From Bombilactobacillus folatiphilus (GTDB taxonomy: Bacteria > Bacillota > Bacilli > Lactobacillales > Lactobacillaceae), in assembly GCF_023380265.1 (NCBI RefSeq), contig NZ_CP093366.1:434001-498000 (forward strand): DNA of 64,000 nt, given 5' to 3'. The notes under the pieces are model-generated. The model searched no databases. It saw only the letters and a list, made by a program, of their open reading frames with translations, and was not told the origin of the DNA. A program made the position numbers and the translations under genes. Of this stretch, positions 27,286 to 37,023 are shown one piece after another (position 1 is the stretch's first letter; every line of letters starts with the position of its first letter).

Positions 27286-28626
27286 GTGGCACATATTCAA
27301 TTTGATGATTCTAAATTAGGTACATTCGTTCACGATAATGAATTAGCGGAAATGCAACCTTTAGTAACAGCTGCAGATCAAGAATTACGGGCTGGAACCG
27401 GTGCGGGTAAAGATTTCCGCGGCTTTTTGGATTTGCCAGTTGCTTATGACAAAGATGAATTTGCTCGCATCAAGCAAGCTGCCCAAAAAATTCAAAAGGA
27501 TTCTGAAGTCTTCGTGGGGATCGGCATTGGTGGTTCTTATTTGGGTGCGCGCGCCGCGATTGATTTTTTAAGTAGTAGTTTTTATAACATTCATAATGAT
27601 CGTAAAGTTCCTGAAGTGTACTTCTGTGGGAATTCGATTAGTCCTAATTATTTATCAGATTTGTTAGAAGTGATTGGTGACCGTGATTTTAGTATTAATG
27701 TGATTTCTAAATCAGGAACTACTACGGAACCTTCGATTGCGTTTCGTGTGCTAAAAGCTAAGTTAATCCAAAAATACGGTGAAGCAGAAGCTAAAAAGCG
27801 GATTTATGCAACAACTGATCGTCAAAAAGGTGCTTTGAAGACCGAAGCTGATGCTGAAGGTTATGAAGAATTTGTTGTACCTGATGATATTGGCGGACGT
27901 TTTTCAGTTTTATCAGCGGTCGGTTTGTTGCCCATTGCCGTGGCAGGGATTGATATTGACCAGTTGATGCAAGGAGCAGCCGCTGCGCGCGAAGATTATC
28001 AAGATCCTGATGTCCAAAAAAATGACGCCTATAAATATGCTGCTTTACGTAATATCTTGTATCGCAAGGGTTATACGATTGAATTATTAGAAAATTATGA
28101 ACCTAATTTACAATATTTTGGTGAATGGTGGAAGCAATTGGCTGGTGAATCCGAAGGTAAAGATCAAAAGGGTATTTTCCCAGCTTCTGCTAACTTTTCC
28201 ACGGATTTGCATTCTTTGGGACAATATATTCAAGAAGGTTTGCGTAATTTAATGGAAACAGTAGTCATGATTGATCAACCACGGCATGATCTGGAAATTC
28301 CACAGGAAAATGATAATTTAGATGGTTTGCAGTATCTTGAAGGCAAGACGATGGATTATGTCAACAAAAAAGCCTATGAAGGTGTTGTTTTGGCGCATAC
28401 TGATGGCGGAGTGCCGGTGATGAGTGTCAAAATTCCACAACAAGATGCCTTTACTTTGGGTTATTTAATTTATTTCTTCGAAATTGCGATTGGGATTTCA
28501 GGTTATTTGAATGGTATTAATCCGTTTAATCAGCCTGGTGTCGAAGCTTATAAGAAGAATATGTTTGCTTTATTAGGTAAACCGGGCTTTGAAAGTTTGG
28601 GTCAAGAATTAAATCAACGTTTATAA
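27286..28626 (+). CDS. pgi: Glucose-6-phosphate isomerase
   Basis: Interconverts glucose-6-phosphate and fructose-6-phosphate. 446 residues, typical for Firmicutes. Motifs are [35 protein letters not shown], and [14 protein letters not shown]. The C-terminal [19 protein letters not shown] holds the catalytic Lys region. GTG start with GGAGG at 27273-27277. Monocistronic. Confidence 0.97.
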   Translation: MAHIQFDDSKLGTFVHDNELAEMQPLVTAADQELRAGTGAGKDFRGFLDLPVAYDKDEFARIKQAAQKIQKDSEVFVGIGIGGSYLGARAAIDFLSSSFYNIHNDRKVPEVYFCGNSISPNYLSDLLEVIGDRDFSINVISKSGTTTEPSIAFRVLKAKLIQKYGEAEAKKRIYATTDRQKGALKTEADAEGYEEFVVPDDIGGRFSVLSAVGLLPIAVAGIDIDQLMQGAAAAREDYQDPDVQKNDAYKYAALRNILYRKGYTIELLENYEPNLQYFGEWWKQLAGESEGKDQKGIFPASANFSTDLHSLGQYIQEGLRNLMETVVMIDQPRHDLEIPQENDNLDGLQYLEGKTMDYVNKKAYEGVVLAHTDGGVPVMSVKIPQQDAFTLGYLIYFFEIAIGISGYLNGINPFNQPGVEAYKKNMFALLGKPGFESLGQELNQRL

Positions 28627-28640
28627 AATAAAAATCAAAA

Positions 28641-28672
28641 AAATAACAGCCGAGGGGGCTGTTATTTTTTTT
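28641..28672. terminator. Bidirectional terminator between pgi and the glycosyltransferase gene
   Basis: Stem AAATAACAGCC/GGCTGTTATTT with a long T-tract. The minus-strand gene ends inside this T-tract. Confidence 0.88.
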
Positions 28673-29594
28673 CTTGAATAATATATAAGGGACGATGCTT
28701 AACTTCGAGAAAAATTTTGCCAATGTAATTGCCGATAATTCCTAAGAAGAAAAGCTGCATTCCACCTAAAAAGAGAATGAACGACAGTAGTGACGACCAG
28801 CCTTTGGTAGGATTGCCAAAAATAGCTGAACGAACAACAATAAATATTAGTGCGGCAAAAGAAATTGACATAACGAGTAAACCTAACCAAATAGCGATGG
28901 TCAGGGGTACTGTGGAAAAATCGGTAATACCTTCCATGGAGTATTTTAACAAGCTCCAAAAATTCCAGCTGGTTTTGCCGGCGACACGTTGTACATTTTG
29001 GTAAGGTAAGTATTTAGTTTTGAAACCAACCCATGAAAAAATTCCTTTGGAAAAACGATTGTACTCGGTCATTTCTAAAATGGCATCGACCATATTGCGT
29101 CGCATCAAGCGAAAATCGCGGGCACCGGGAATAATCTCAATGTCAGAAATTTTGTTGATAATTTTGTAAAATAAATTGGAGAAGAAGGAACGAATAACTG
29201 GTTCACCACTGCGGTCCTGACGCATCGTGCCAATACAATCATAATTGGTTGTTTCTAAAAGATGGATCATTTCGACCAACATTGATGGTGGATCTTGCAA
29301 ATCAGCGTCCATAATTGTAACTAATTCGCCTTGGGACACCTTTAAACCAGCATACATGCCAGCTTCTTTGCCAAATTGCCGCGAAAATGATAAATAATGA
29401 TTTTCGACAGCTTTATTGTGTTGTAATTGACGTAATTTTGGTAAAGTGTGATCTGTGGAGCCATCATTAATAAAAATGATGACCGGATGATAGTTGGGTA
29501 ATTGTTCAAAAGTTTGTTGGATAGCTTGATAAAACAATTCGACTGTTTCTTCCTCATTGAAACAAGGTACAATGATGTTGATAGTGGTTTCCAT
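28662..29594 (-). CDS. Membrane-anchored family 2 glycosyltransferase (GtrB/DPM1-like)
   Basis: Probably transfers a sugar from a nucleotide sugar to undecaprenyl phosphate for wall or teichoic acid decoration. 310 residues: an N-terminal GT-A domain (INIIVPCFNEEETV, FINDGSTDHT, LVTIMDADLQDPP with the DxD-type motif, RFSKGIFSWVGF), then two C-terminal membrane helices near 230-255 and 265-295. AAGGAG lies 8 bases before the ATG. The substrate cannot be told from sequence. Confidence 0.92.
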   Translation of the reverse strand: METTINIIVPCFNEEETVELFYQAIQQTFEQLPNYHPVIIFINDGSTDHTLPKLRQLQHNKAVENHYLSFSRQFGKEAGMYAGLKVSQGELVTIMDADLQDPPSMLVEMIHLLETTNYDCIGTMRQDRSGEPVIRSFFSNLFYKIINKISDIEIIPGARDFRLMRRNMVDAILEMTEYNRFSKGIFSWVGFKTKYLPYQNVQRVAGKTSWNFWSLLKYSMEGITDFSTVPLTIAIWLGLLVMSISFAALIFIVVRSAIFGNPTKGWSSLLSFILFLGGMQLFFLGIIGNYIGKIFLEVKHRPLYIIQEKK

Positions 29595-29697
29595 ACATTC
29601 GTCTCCTTACTCAATATGAATATTTTAACTGGAACAAATCATAATTACTAGTTTATTATGAGATAAAACTTAGGAGTTCAACAAAGAAGGTTAGGTC

Positions 29698-30186
29698 ATG
29701 GCTAATGAACATTTAACTCTACAAAAAATGACTGAAAAACAATTCCAACAATTTTGTCAATCACAAAGTCAAGAATATGCTCGGCAGAAAGTAAGTGAAA
29801 AATTGTGGAAAGCTGATGAAGCCTTGTCGCGTGCACAAGATGAGTTTACGTTATTGTTGCCTGATGGTTTACAAACGTATCATAATTTTTTCTATACGAT
29901 TCAAAACATAGCGCAAAAAATTATAGGTTACGTTTGGTTCGCGGAAGTTTATGATAGTGATCAACCGAGCAAACCGTATGCATTTATCTATGACTTTGTG
30001 ATTTTGCCGGCATTCCAAGACCGTGGTTTGGGTCAGCAAGCTTTGCAATTAGTGTTGCAAAAAATGCAGCAATTAGGTTATCGACAGGTCGGTTTGCATG
30101 TTTTTGGGAACAATCAAAAAGCACGGCATCTTTATCAAAAGTTGGGTTTTGTTGAGACAGATGTGACCATGAAGCATTTCATGTAG
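29698..30186 (+). CDS. GNAT-family N-acetyltransferase
   Basis: 162 residues with the GNAT fold: acetyl-CoA loop motif QDRGLGQQALQLVLQKM and C-terminal LHVFGNNQKARHLYQKLGFVETD. The substrate is unknown. AAGG precedes the ATG at 29698. The multicopper oxidase frame starts next to its stop, so the pair may be co-transcribed. Confidence 0.88.
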   Translation: MANEHLTLQKMTEKQFQQFCQSQSQEYARQKVSEKLWKADEALSRAQDEFTLLLPDGLQTYHNFFYTIQNIAQKIIGYVWFAEVYDSDQPSKPYAFIYDFVILPAFQDRGLGQQALQLVLQKMQQLGYRQVGLHVFGNNQKARHLYQKLGFVETDVTMKHFM

Positions 30187-30235
30187 AATGATAATGTCGT
30201 TGCTTGATGATAAAAAATTTAAGGGAGTGTTCAGT

Positions 30236-31684
30236 TTGGGACAACGAGCATTTTATCAGCAGTATTTTTATGATGAGAATGTCTATGATTTGCATGATGG
30301 TGGTTATAAGAAGTTGGCGATGCCAGCTGTGCCAGAAAAAGCTTTGGCAATGCCATCAGTGTTACAGCCGGATCGTGTCCAAGGTCATGAAGCTTGGTAT
30401 ACGATCGTAGCGCAAACTGGAGAAACTGCGATTTTACCTGGAAAATTGACCCAGACTTGGGGTTATAATGCGTCTTTATTGGGCCAAACGTTGATTTTAG
30501 AAGATGGTTGGCATTACCATGTGCATATTGAAAATCATTTGCCAGAAACGACAACATTACATTGGCACGGCTTAAATATTCCGGGTCCAATTACTGATGG
30601 TGGACCACATGCGCCTATTATGCCGGGAGAAGCACGCGAAATTGAGTTTACCTTGCATCAAGAAGGTGCGCAAACAGATTGGATGCATCCGCATCCTTGT
30701 CCGAACACTGCGCGTCAAGTGTGGCAAGGACTGGCTGCAATGGTGATTGTGACGGATGAACATGCTAAAAATTTGCCAATTCCTCAAGAATATGGCGTCG
30801 ATGATTTGCCAATCATTTTGCAGGATCGGACGTATCATGATAATCAACTGGATTATGAAGCCGATTATGATGTTGATGGGACTTTGGGTACGGTACCGTT
30901 GGTTAATGGGACGGTCAATGGTGTGTTCAAAGTCACAACCGCACAGTTACGTTTGCGCTTATTAAATAGTGCTAATCGTCGAGAATTTCGTTTGCATTTT
31001 GATGATGGTCGTCGATTTACCCAAATTGCGGGTGATTGTGGCTTTTTAGAGCAGGCTATTGATCTGGACCGGTTGATGTTGACAGTTCCTGAACGTGCCG
31101 AAATTGTGGTGGATTTTAGTGATTGTCAACCGGGCGATCGGGTGCAATTAATGTCTGATGACGCGGTGTTATGCACATTTGAGATGGATGAATTTACGAA
31201 GAAGGCGCAAGCCATTCCTGATCATTTGTTCGATGTTCCCAAATGGCAAGTTGATCCCGACAGTCAATTGCAGACAACCGTGATGTCGGGCATGGATGAT
31301 GAAGTTTTATTGGATGGCAAGCGTTTTGATATGACACGGATTGATCGTCAACAATTATTCAGGCAAACAGTGGATTGGGAAGTCAAAAATACTAATGACG
31401 CTTGTGGAGGCATGATTCACCCGTTTCATATGCACGGCTGTCATTTTCAGATTATCAGTCGTAATGGACAAGTGCCTTATCCGAATGAAACAGGATTTAA
31501 AGATACAGTTGGTGTCAATGCAGGCGAGACGGTGCGGATTCGCGTGTGCTTTGATGTACTAGGAATCTTTATGTATCATTGCCATATTTTGGAACATGAA
31601 GATACAGGGATGATGGCGCAAATTGAAGTGTATGATCCCAAACATCCTAAAACGTATGATTTAAAACCGATGCACGAGATGTAA
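30236..31684 (+). CDS. Multicopper oxidase (laccase-like)
   Basis: Three-cupredoxin-domain copper oxidase. All four copper-binding motifs are present: LHWHGLN, WMHPHPCPNT, HPFHMHGCHF and MYHCHILEHEDTGMM. No signal peptide or Tat motif, so a cytoplasmic protein. The frame is open from ATG 30188/30194, but AAGGGAG at 30221-30227 lies 8 bases before TTG 30236, which also fits the N-terminus of relatives, giving 482 residues. The physiological substrate (phenolics, Cu(I), amines) is not known. Confidence 0.9.
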   Translation: MGQRAFYQQYFYDENVYDLHDGGYKKLAMPAVPEKALAMPSVLQPDRVQGHEAWYTIVAQTGETAILPGKLTQTWGYNASLLGQTLILEDGWHYHVHIENHLPETTTLHWHGLNIPGPITDGGPHAPIMPGEAREIEFTLHQEGAQTDWMHPHPCPNTARQVWQGLAAMVIVTDEHAKNLPIPQEYGVDDLPIILQDRTYHDNQLDYEADYDVDGTLGTVPLVNGTVNGVFKVTTAQLRLRLLNSANRREFRLHFDDGRRFTQIAGDCGFLEQAIDLDRLMLTVPERAEIVVDFSDCQPGDRVQLMSDDAVLCTFEMDEFTKKAQAIPDHLFDVPKWQVDPDSQLQTTVMSGMDDEVLLDGKRFDMTRIDRQQLFRQTVDWEVKNTNDACGGMIHPFHMHGCHFQIISRNGQVPYPNETGFKDTVGVNAGETVRIRVCFDVLGIFMYHCHILEHEDTGMMAQIEVYDPKHPKTYDLKPMHEM

Positions 31685-31700
31685 ATTAAATAAATTGCAA

Positions 31701-31736
31701 AATAGATTTGTCTAGCGGTTGACAAATCTATTTTTG
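31701..31736 (+). terminator. Terminator after the multicopper oxidase gene
   Basis: Stem AATAGATTTGTC/GACAAATCTATT with 8-base loop and T run. Confidence 0.88.
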
Positions 31737-31790
31737 TGTTAGAAAATATTCACCATATTCTAATTTGATTACTAATTTGGAGGCACGATT

Positions 31791-33239
31791 ATGGCGAGTA
31801 TTAAAGAACGAATATTTCGCAAAGAGGATCCGAGCGTTTATGAAACGAAGGATTCACATTTAGAGAAAACATTAACGACCAAGGATTTTTTGGCGTTAGG
31901 AGTTGGGACCATTGTTTCGACGGCAATCTTTACTTTACCGGGCGACGTGGCCGCGTTACATGCAGGGCCGGCAGTTGTTTTATCCTTTCTTGCAGCAGCT
32001 GTGGTAGCAGGGTTAGTGGCGTTCGCTTATTCAGAAATGGCATCCGCAATGCCCTTCGCCGGTTCGGCTTATTCTTGGATTAATGTGATTTTTGGTGAGG
32101 TGTTTGGCTGGGTTGCCGGTTGGGCATTACTGGCGGAATACTTTATTGCCGTGGCTTTTGTGGGTTCAGGTTTATCGGCCAATTTTCGAGGGTTGATTGC
32201 ACCTTTAGGATTACGATTACCGAAAGTGTTGGCTAATCCTTTAGGAACTGACGGCGGAGGCATTGACTTAATTGCAGCGATTGTCATTATTTTGGTAGCT
32301 CTGTTACTATCTTTAGGTGTCTCCAAAGCTTCTAAGGTTGAAAATATTTTAGTGGTTGCCAAAGTTTTAGCAATTTTGTTATTTATTGTTGTTGGTTTAA
32401 CGGCTATTCATCCGCACAATTATGTTCCATTCATTCCTAAATATCGTTTGAATCCTGATGGTAGTGCGTTTGGTGGTTGGCAAGGGATTTATGCGGGCGT
32501 TTCGATGATTTTCTTAGCATATATCGGTTTTGATTCAATTGCAGCTAATTCAGCGGAAGCCAAAAATCCCCAAAAGACGATGCCGCGAGGTATTCTGGGT
32601 TCATTGATTATTGCCGTGGCTCTGTTTATTGCTGTTTCATTGGTTTTGGTCGGGATGTTCAAATATACAGCTTATGCGAATAACGCAGAACCAGTTGGTT
32701 GGGCCTTACGACACAGTGGCTTTGGTATCGTTGCTGCGATTGTGCAAGCTATTGCGGTTGTGGGAATGTTCACCGCGTTAATCGGTATGATGATGGCGGG
32801 TTCGCGTCTAGTCTATTCCTTTGGTCGGGACGGTTTATTACCTAAATGGTTAGGTCAATTGGATCAGAAAAAGCGTCCGAATCATGCAGTGGTCTTAATT
32901 ACGATTGTCGCAGTGTTAGTGGGAGCAATCTTCCCATTTGGCGTATTATCACAATTGATTTCAGCTGGAACGTTAATTGCCTTTATGTTTGTAACTTTGG
33001 GTATTTACGGCTTACGAAAGCGTGAGGGTAAAGATTTGCCAGATCCGAGCTTCAAGATGCCTCTGTATCCAGTGATGCCGCTGTTAGGTTTCTTAGGCTC
33101 GTTGGTGGTCTTCTTAGGGTTAAGCAAGGAAGCTAAAATCTATGCGGCCGGTTGGTTTGTCGTTGGTTTAATTATTTACTTCACGTACGGGATGAAGCAT
33201 TCTTATTTAAGTCAAAAAAATAGTCAAGGGGAAGCTTAG
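31791..33239 (+). CDS. APC-family amino acid permease
   Basis: 482-residue transporter with about 12 membrane helices. The first half has LGVGTIVSTAIFTLPGDVAALHAGPAVVLSF, the unwound TM1 Gly-rich motif of cationic-amino-acid-type APC carriers. ILGSLIIAVALFI and MAGSRLVYSFGRDGLLPK follow. Substrate not assignable; closest pattern is the CAT-type (YfnA) group. GGAGG is upstream of the ATG. Monocistronic. Confidence 0.92.
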   Translation: MASIKERIFRKEDPSVYETKDSHLEKTLTTKDFLALGVGTIVSTAIFTLPGDVAALHAGPAVVLSFLAAAVVAGLVAFAYSEMASAMPFAGSAYSWINVIFGEVFGWVAGWALLAEYFIAVAFVGSGLSANFRGLIAPLGLRLPKVLANPLGTDGGGIDLIAAIVIILVALLLSLGVSKASKVENILVVAKVLAILLFIVVGLTAIHPHNYVPFIPKYRLNPDGSAFGGWQGIYAGVSMIFLAYIGFDSIAANSAEAKNPQKTMPRGILGSLIIAVALFIAVSLVLVGMFKYTAYANNAEPVGWALRHSGFGIVAAIVQAIAVVGMFTALIGMMMAGSRLVYSFGRDGLLPKWLGQLDQKKRPNHAVVLITIVAVLVGAIFPFGVLSQLISAGTLIAFMFVTLGIYGLRKREGKDLPDPSFKMPLYPVMPLLGFLGSLVVFLGLSKEAKIYAAGWFVVGLIIYFTYGMKHSYLSQKNSQGEA

Positions 33240-33258
33240 GTAAACTAAGCTTCTTTTT
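33231..33258 (+). terminator. Terminator overlapping the permease stop codon
   Basis: Stem GAAGCTTAG/CTAAGCTTC followed by TTTTTT; the 5' arm contains the stop codon. Confidence 0.88.
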
Positions 33259-33259
33259 T

Positions 33260-33527
33260 GTGTCTTTTGAAAGCGATTAATCAAAAAAAGATTTATAAAA
33301 TTTAATAACACATTATTCAATTAAAAAAATAGACTTTTTTGGATAAAAAATAATTACTGCAATTATTCTTAATAAAATACTATATCAAATTGCCATTTTA
33401 GTGAACAATAATTCTCGTGATTTAATTCGACTCTTGTTCAGCCATTTGCAAACGTCACAGCAATCAACTAAACTGAAATTAATTTCACAAGTGTAAATAC
33501 CAACAAAAACAGGAGCGGTATGTTAAA
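33260..33527. other. AT-rich intergenic region upstream of the second surface-protein gene
   Basis: No gene. It should carry the promoter of the surface-protein gene. AGGAG at about 33511 lies before the probable ATG at 33528. Confidence 0.4.
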
Positions 33528-35993
33528 ATGTCTCATCATTCATCACGATTAGCTGGAACTAATAGAAACCATAAGAAAATCCTGGGGGGGTTCACTCCTA
33601 TTAATTTTTGCTAGTTTGATTTTTTTAGTTTCAATACATAATGTGCAAGCTAAAGTGGCCACGAAAACCGCGCCACCCGAAATTACACCTAATATGATTG
33701 ATGATGGCTTTAATTCGTCAGAATATACGCAAGAAGAACAGGCAATGCCCACGGATAATAGTGATCATAATTTATCGTTTGATTTAGCCAATAATAGTTT
33801 GAGTGGGATGTTGTTGCGGTCGTATTCAACAATTCTTGACTCTTCAGAAAGAGAGGGGCTGGTGGGGAAAATTTCTGAATATGGGCATGAATTGTTTTTG
33901 CTGAATCGTTATTTAACTTTTGATGGAGATTATGGTTTGTGGCCCGCAGTCGATGCTCAAAATGTTAGTTTTAAGGAATCCTTGACGTTAACTCCATATC
34001 ATGATACGCAAACAGTGATCAACAATCCCCATGCGCGAGGCAAATTTTATCTTATTAAAGACCAAGCGGGGCAAGTGCAGGGGGTGAAATGGTTAAATTA
34101 CTCATCTAGAACGAGGGTTACGGGAGGAAATATTCCGCAGAATGCCTTTCTAATGGAGGAATTATTGACGCCGTCAAAGAGCTCAAGTTTTGGAATTGAT
34201 GATCAATTATTTGTTAAAAATGTGACGAATGCGACTTATGCTTACGGTGTAGATTATTATGGTGACACATATGGATCGTTAGTGCCCACAGCCTTAGGGA
34301 ATAATCAAGGTTTCACGGCATACACAAATGGTAATCAATCAAAGGTGACGGTGAGAACTAAGGTGGCCGATGGACCTAATCGTTATTTTCCAAAACATGA
34401 TGTTTTTGTACCTTATGGTTATGACGGTTTATTAGACTATTTGATTAAGAGTCAGGGGACTAGTTTTAATAATTATGTTGGAGAAGAGGCCGGCAATTAT
34501 CCGAAGGGCACAGCGTTAAATTCAGGTCAGACAATGAACTATTTTGAATTATTGTGGCCCTTACAACAAATTGCGCCCCAAGAAACCCAGCGCCATCGAG
34601 CTGAGCTAGAGCTGGAGCCCAGAGGAGCCGCCAACCGGTATTGGCCCAAAGATACAGTAATGCGACTTCTTCGCACCGGAATCATCCGGGGGATCAATTG
34701 AATTTGACAGTGCAATTAGAAAATAAGAGTGATGGTAAGGGTAGTTTGACGCCCAAGACCTTTTATGTGACTTTGCCGCAAGGACTGTCGATGACGGCAG
34801 ACGATCTCAAGCAGATTACGCTTGGGTTTTCAGGGCTTCCTGTCGTATTGTCTGGTAGTTATAATGCCACGACTAGGCAAGTCAAGATGGTCGTACCAGC
34901 TGGTTCTAGTTCAGGGATAGTATTAAATGGTCCTGCCAATCGTGATATGGTCAAATTTCCCGTTACAATTGCCACCGATGCGCCAGTCGGTAATGCGGTG
35001 ATTAAAACCAGCTTTTCTGGTGATAATCAAGATGCTACGGGCGATCATCAGACGGTCACGGCGGCTGCCCCGGATTTAACGATTCCCATTACCAAAGCTT
35101 TTGACGCTAAATTGACATTAGGCGTGAAGAACACGAAAGACACCGGTGATTATGCCAGTTCGGCGACGTATGTGCCGGGGGATACTCTCCAATATCATAT
35201 GCAATATCAATTAAACGAAGCTAATATGTACAACTTAACATCGCCAGTAACTTTTAGTAGTCGTAATGCGGGGTTAGATTTTAGCAATAGTGCACCAAGT
35301 GTGACGGTAAATGGTGATCGTTCCGCGGCCTCGGCAACGGTCGATCCTAACACGGGCAAAATTACGGTCACCAAGGCCAGTGGCAATTTTAGTCCCGGGG
35401 ATTTGCTTGATTTGACTTATAACGCGAAAGCTAAGGCTGATCCGGTGGCTGGTGAACCGGGAGCTAAACACGAAAGTACGATTAAGATACCGTATAATAC
35501 GGTGGGCATCAATGTGACCATGAATGGTCAGACGCTTTCGAATACTTCCGCTTCAACATCGTTGCAACGCAAGGATTTAGATTATTTTGTCCGTGTGCCT
35601 GAGGTGATTGATTTTGGGCATAATCCGCGCGTGTTTGATAGTCCGTTTTACAACACTACAAACGGTCGGTTGAAGTTCAGTCATTATTCGGCGTCTAGCA
35701 GTAAGCAGTATTATCTGCAAGTAAAGTATAATCAAGATTTGCGTACGAGCGCTTACGCTTACTTGCGGCCGGATTCAGGGAACGCGCTGATTGAATACCG
35801 AACGGATTCCTCTGGAACGTATCAATCAATCGATGGCACTGCAAGCAATTTGACGACGAGCGGTTTGACCACGCAAGGAATTAGTGATTTGACAAGCTAT
35901 GTGTCGGATAAGCATTTTCGGTTGAATTCCAATGATAAACCGCTGGGCAATTACAGCGGCACGATGACGTGGACGTATAGTAATTCATTGTAG
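33528..35993 (+). pseudogene. Large WxL-like cell-surface protein, broken by two frameshifts
   Basis: About 820 residues when joined. ATG 33528 opens MSHHSSRLAGTNRNHKKIL, then a G7 run (33584-33590) shifts the frame. With six G the frame continues into GGSLLLIFASLIFLVSIHNVQA, a complete signal peptide. The second break is near 34628 (GCCGCC), after which translation continues as RQPVLAQRYSNAT; this aligns with VQPILKQTYENTT of the paralogue at 12855-15247. The C-terminus has VPEVIDFGH and a degenerate WxL pair (HFRL, MTWTYSNSL). The open pieces are 33616-34701 and 34641-35993. Surface adhesion is inferred, not shown. Confidence 0.75.
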
Positions 35994-36002
35994 GTTTGAC
36001 GT

Positions 36003-36040
36003 AAAAAAGAGTTTGCATAATTGAATGCAAATTCTTTTTT
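36003..36040. terminator. Bidirectional terminator between the surface-protein gene and dapF
   Basis: Stem AAAAAAGAGTTTGCAT/ATGCAAATTCTTTTTT with a 6-base loop, A-tract left and T-tract right. Confidence 0.87.
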
Positions 36041-37023
36041 TAGTTGCGATATTTGGTTGCCCGTTGTTCGTAAGTGGCGACTTCGGGTGATAAAGTTAAC
36101 TTGATTTGCGTAAAATCAGCGTTGGAATCGTGTAAGGTTGCTTCAGACAGGGTTAAATGCCCCATGATAGTAGCATTACCGATAAGTTCCATCCAATAAC
36201 GATTCTGTACTTGGTGAACTTTGACTTGTACCAGCCCGCCGGGATTATAGACGGTAATGGATTTATCCAATTGAGCTTGCTGTGGATAAGTCAGGACGAA
36301 AGCCAAACTCGTAGCTGACATGCCCGTGCCACAGGCGTTGGTTAAACCGACCCCTCGTTCAAACGTTTGGACAAATAATTGTTGATCCGCCAAAATTTGT
36401 GCAAAACTGAGATTGACACCGTCTGGAAAATACGGATTAGGAGCATTTAAGCGTTGACCTAAGGCGACTAACCGGTTTTCTTGGTCAGAAAGATCATCGA
36501 CAAAGCTAATTAAATGTGGATTGGGCACGGCAATCGCGGTGAAAGTTAGTTGCGGATCAAGTTCAGGTAGCGGTTGGTTGATTAATTCGGTAGCGTTAAC
36601 ATTAGTCAAACCGATCTTGGGTAAAGCAAAACTAACCGGCGAAATTTCGACGCCAAAAGCAGGGACTTGCGGAGCTAAATCAGGATAACGTTTGACTTGT
36701 AATGTTTGTTGCGGTGTTTGTACCTGAAATTGGTCTAGATGGTTTTGGTCAGCTAAATAGCGCGCTACTGTGCGCAAACCATTGCCGCACATGGAAGCTT
36801 GGGAACCGTCCGCATTGAACACCCGCATTTGGGCTATTGCCTCAGGATCGCTAGGTTGATCAATGACTAATAAACCGTCAACTAAGCCGAAATTGGGCGC
36901 TTGGGCTAAGTTTTGAACCAGCTGTGCTAGTTGCGTGGATGTGAGTGGTTGCTGCAATTGTGTTTGGTCTAACAAGAAGAATTGGTTCAAGGAACCATGA
37001 ACTTTTAATAATTGCATCTTCAT
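36040..37023 (-). CDS. dapF: Diaminopimelate epimerase
   Basis: Converts LL- to meso-diaminopimelate, the last step before lysine and a peptidoglycan precursor step. 327 residues. Both catalytic cysteines are present: Cys79 in SMCGNGLRT and Cys231 in NACGTGMSA. The N-terminus LLKVHGSLNQFFLLD resembles the family KxHGxGNDF motif, with Leu-Asn in place of Gly-Asn. It overlaps the aspartokinase gene by 1 base, so both form a minus-strand unit. Confidence 0.95.
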   Translation of the reverse strand: MKMQLLKVHGSLNQFFLLDQTQLQQPLTSTQLAQLVQNLAQAPNFGLVDGLLVIDQPSDPEAIAQMRVFNADGSQASMCGNGLRTVARYLADQNHLDQFQVQTPQQTLQVKRYPDLAPQVPAFGVEISPVSFALPKIGLTNVNATELINQPLPELDPQLTFTAIAVPNPHLISFVDDLSDQENRLVALGQRLNAPNPYFPDGVNLSFAQILADQQLFVQTFERGVGLTNACGTGMSATSLAFVLTYPQQAQLDKSITVYNPGGLVQVKVHQVQNRYWMELIGNATIMGHLTLSEATLHDSNADFTQIKLTLSPEVATYEQRATKYRN

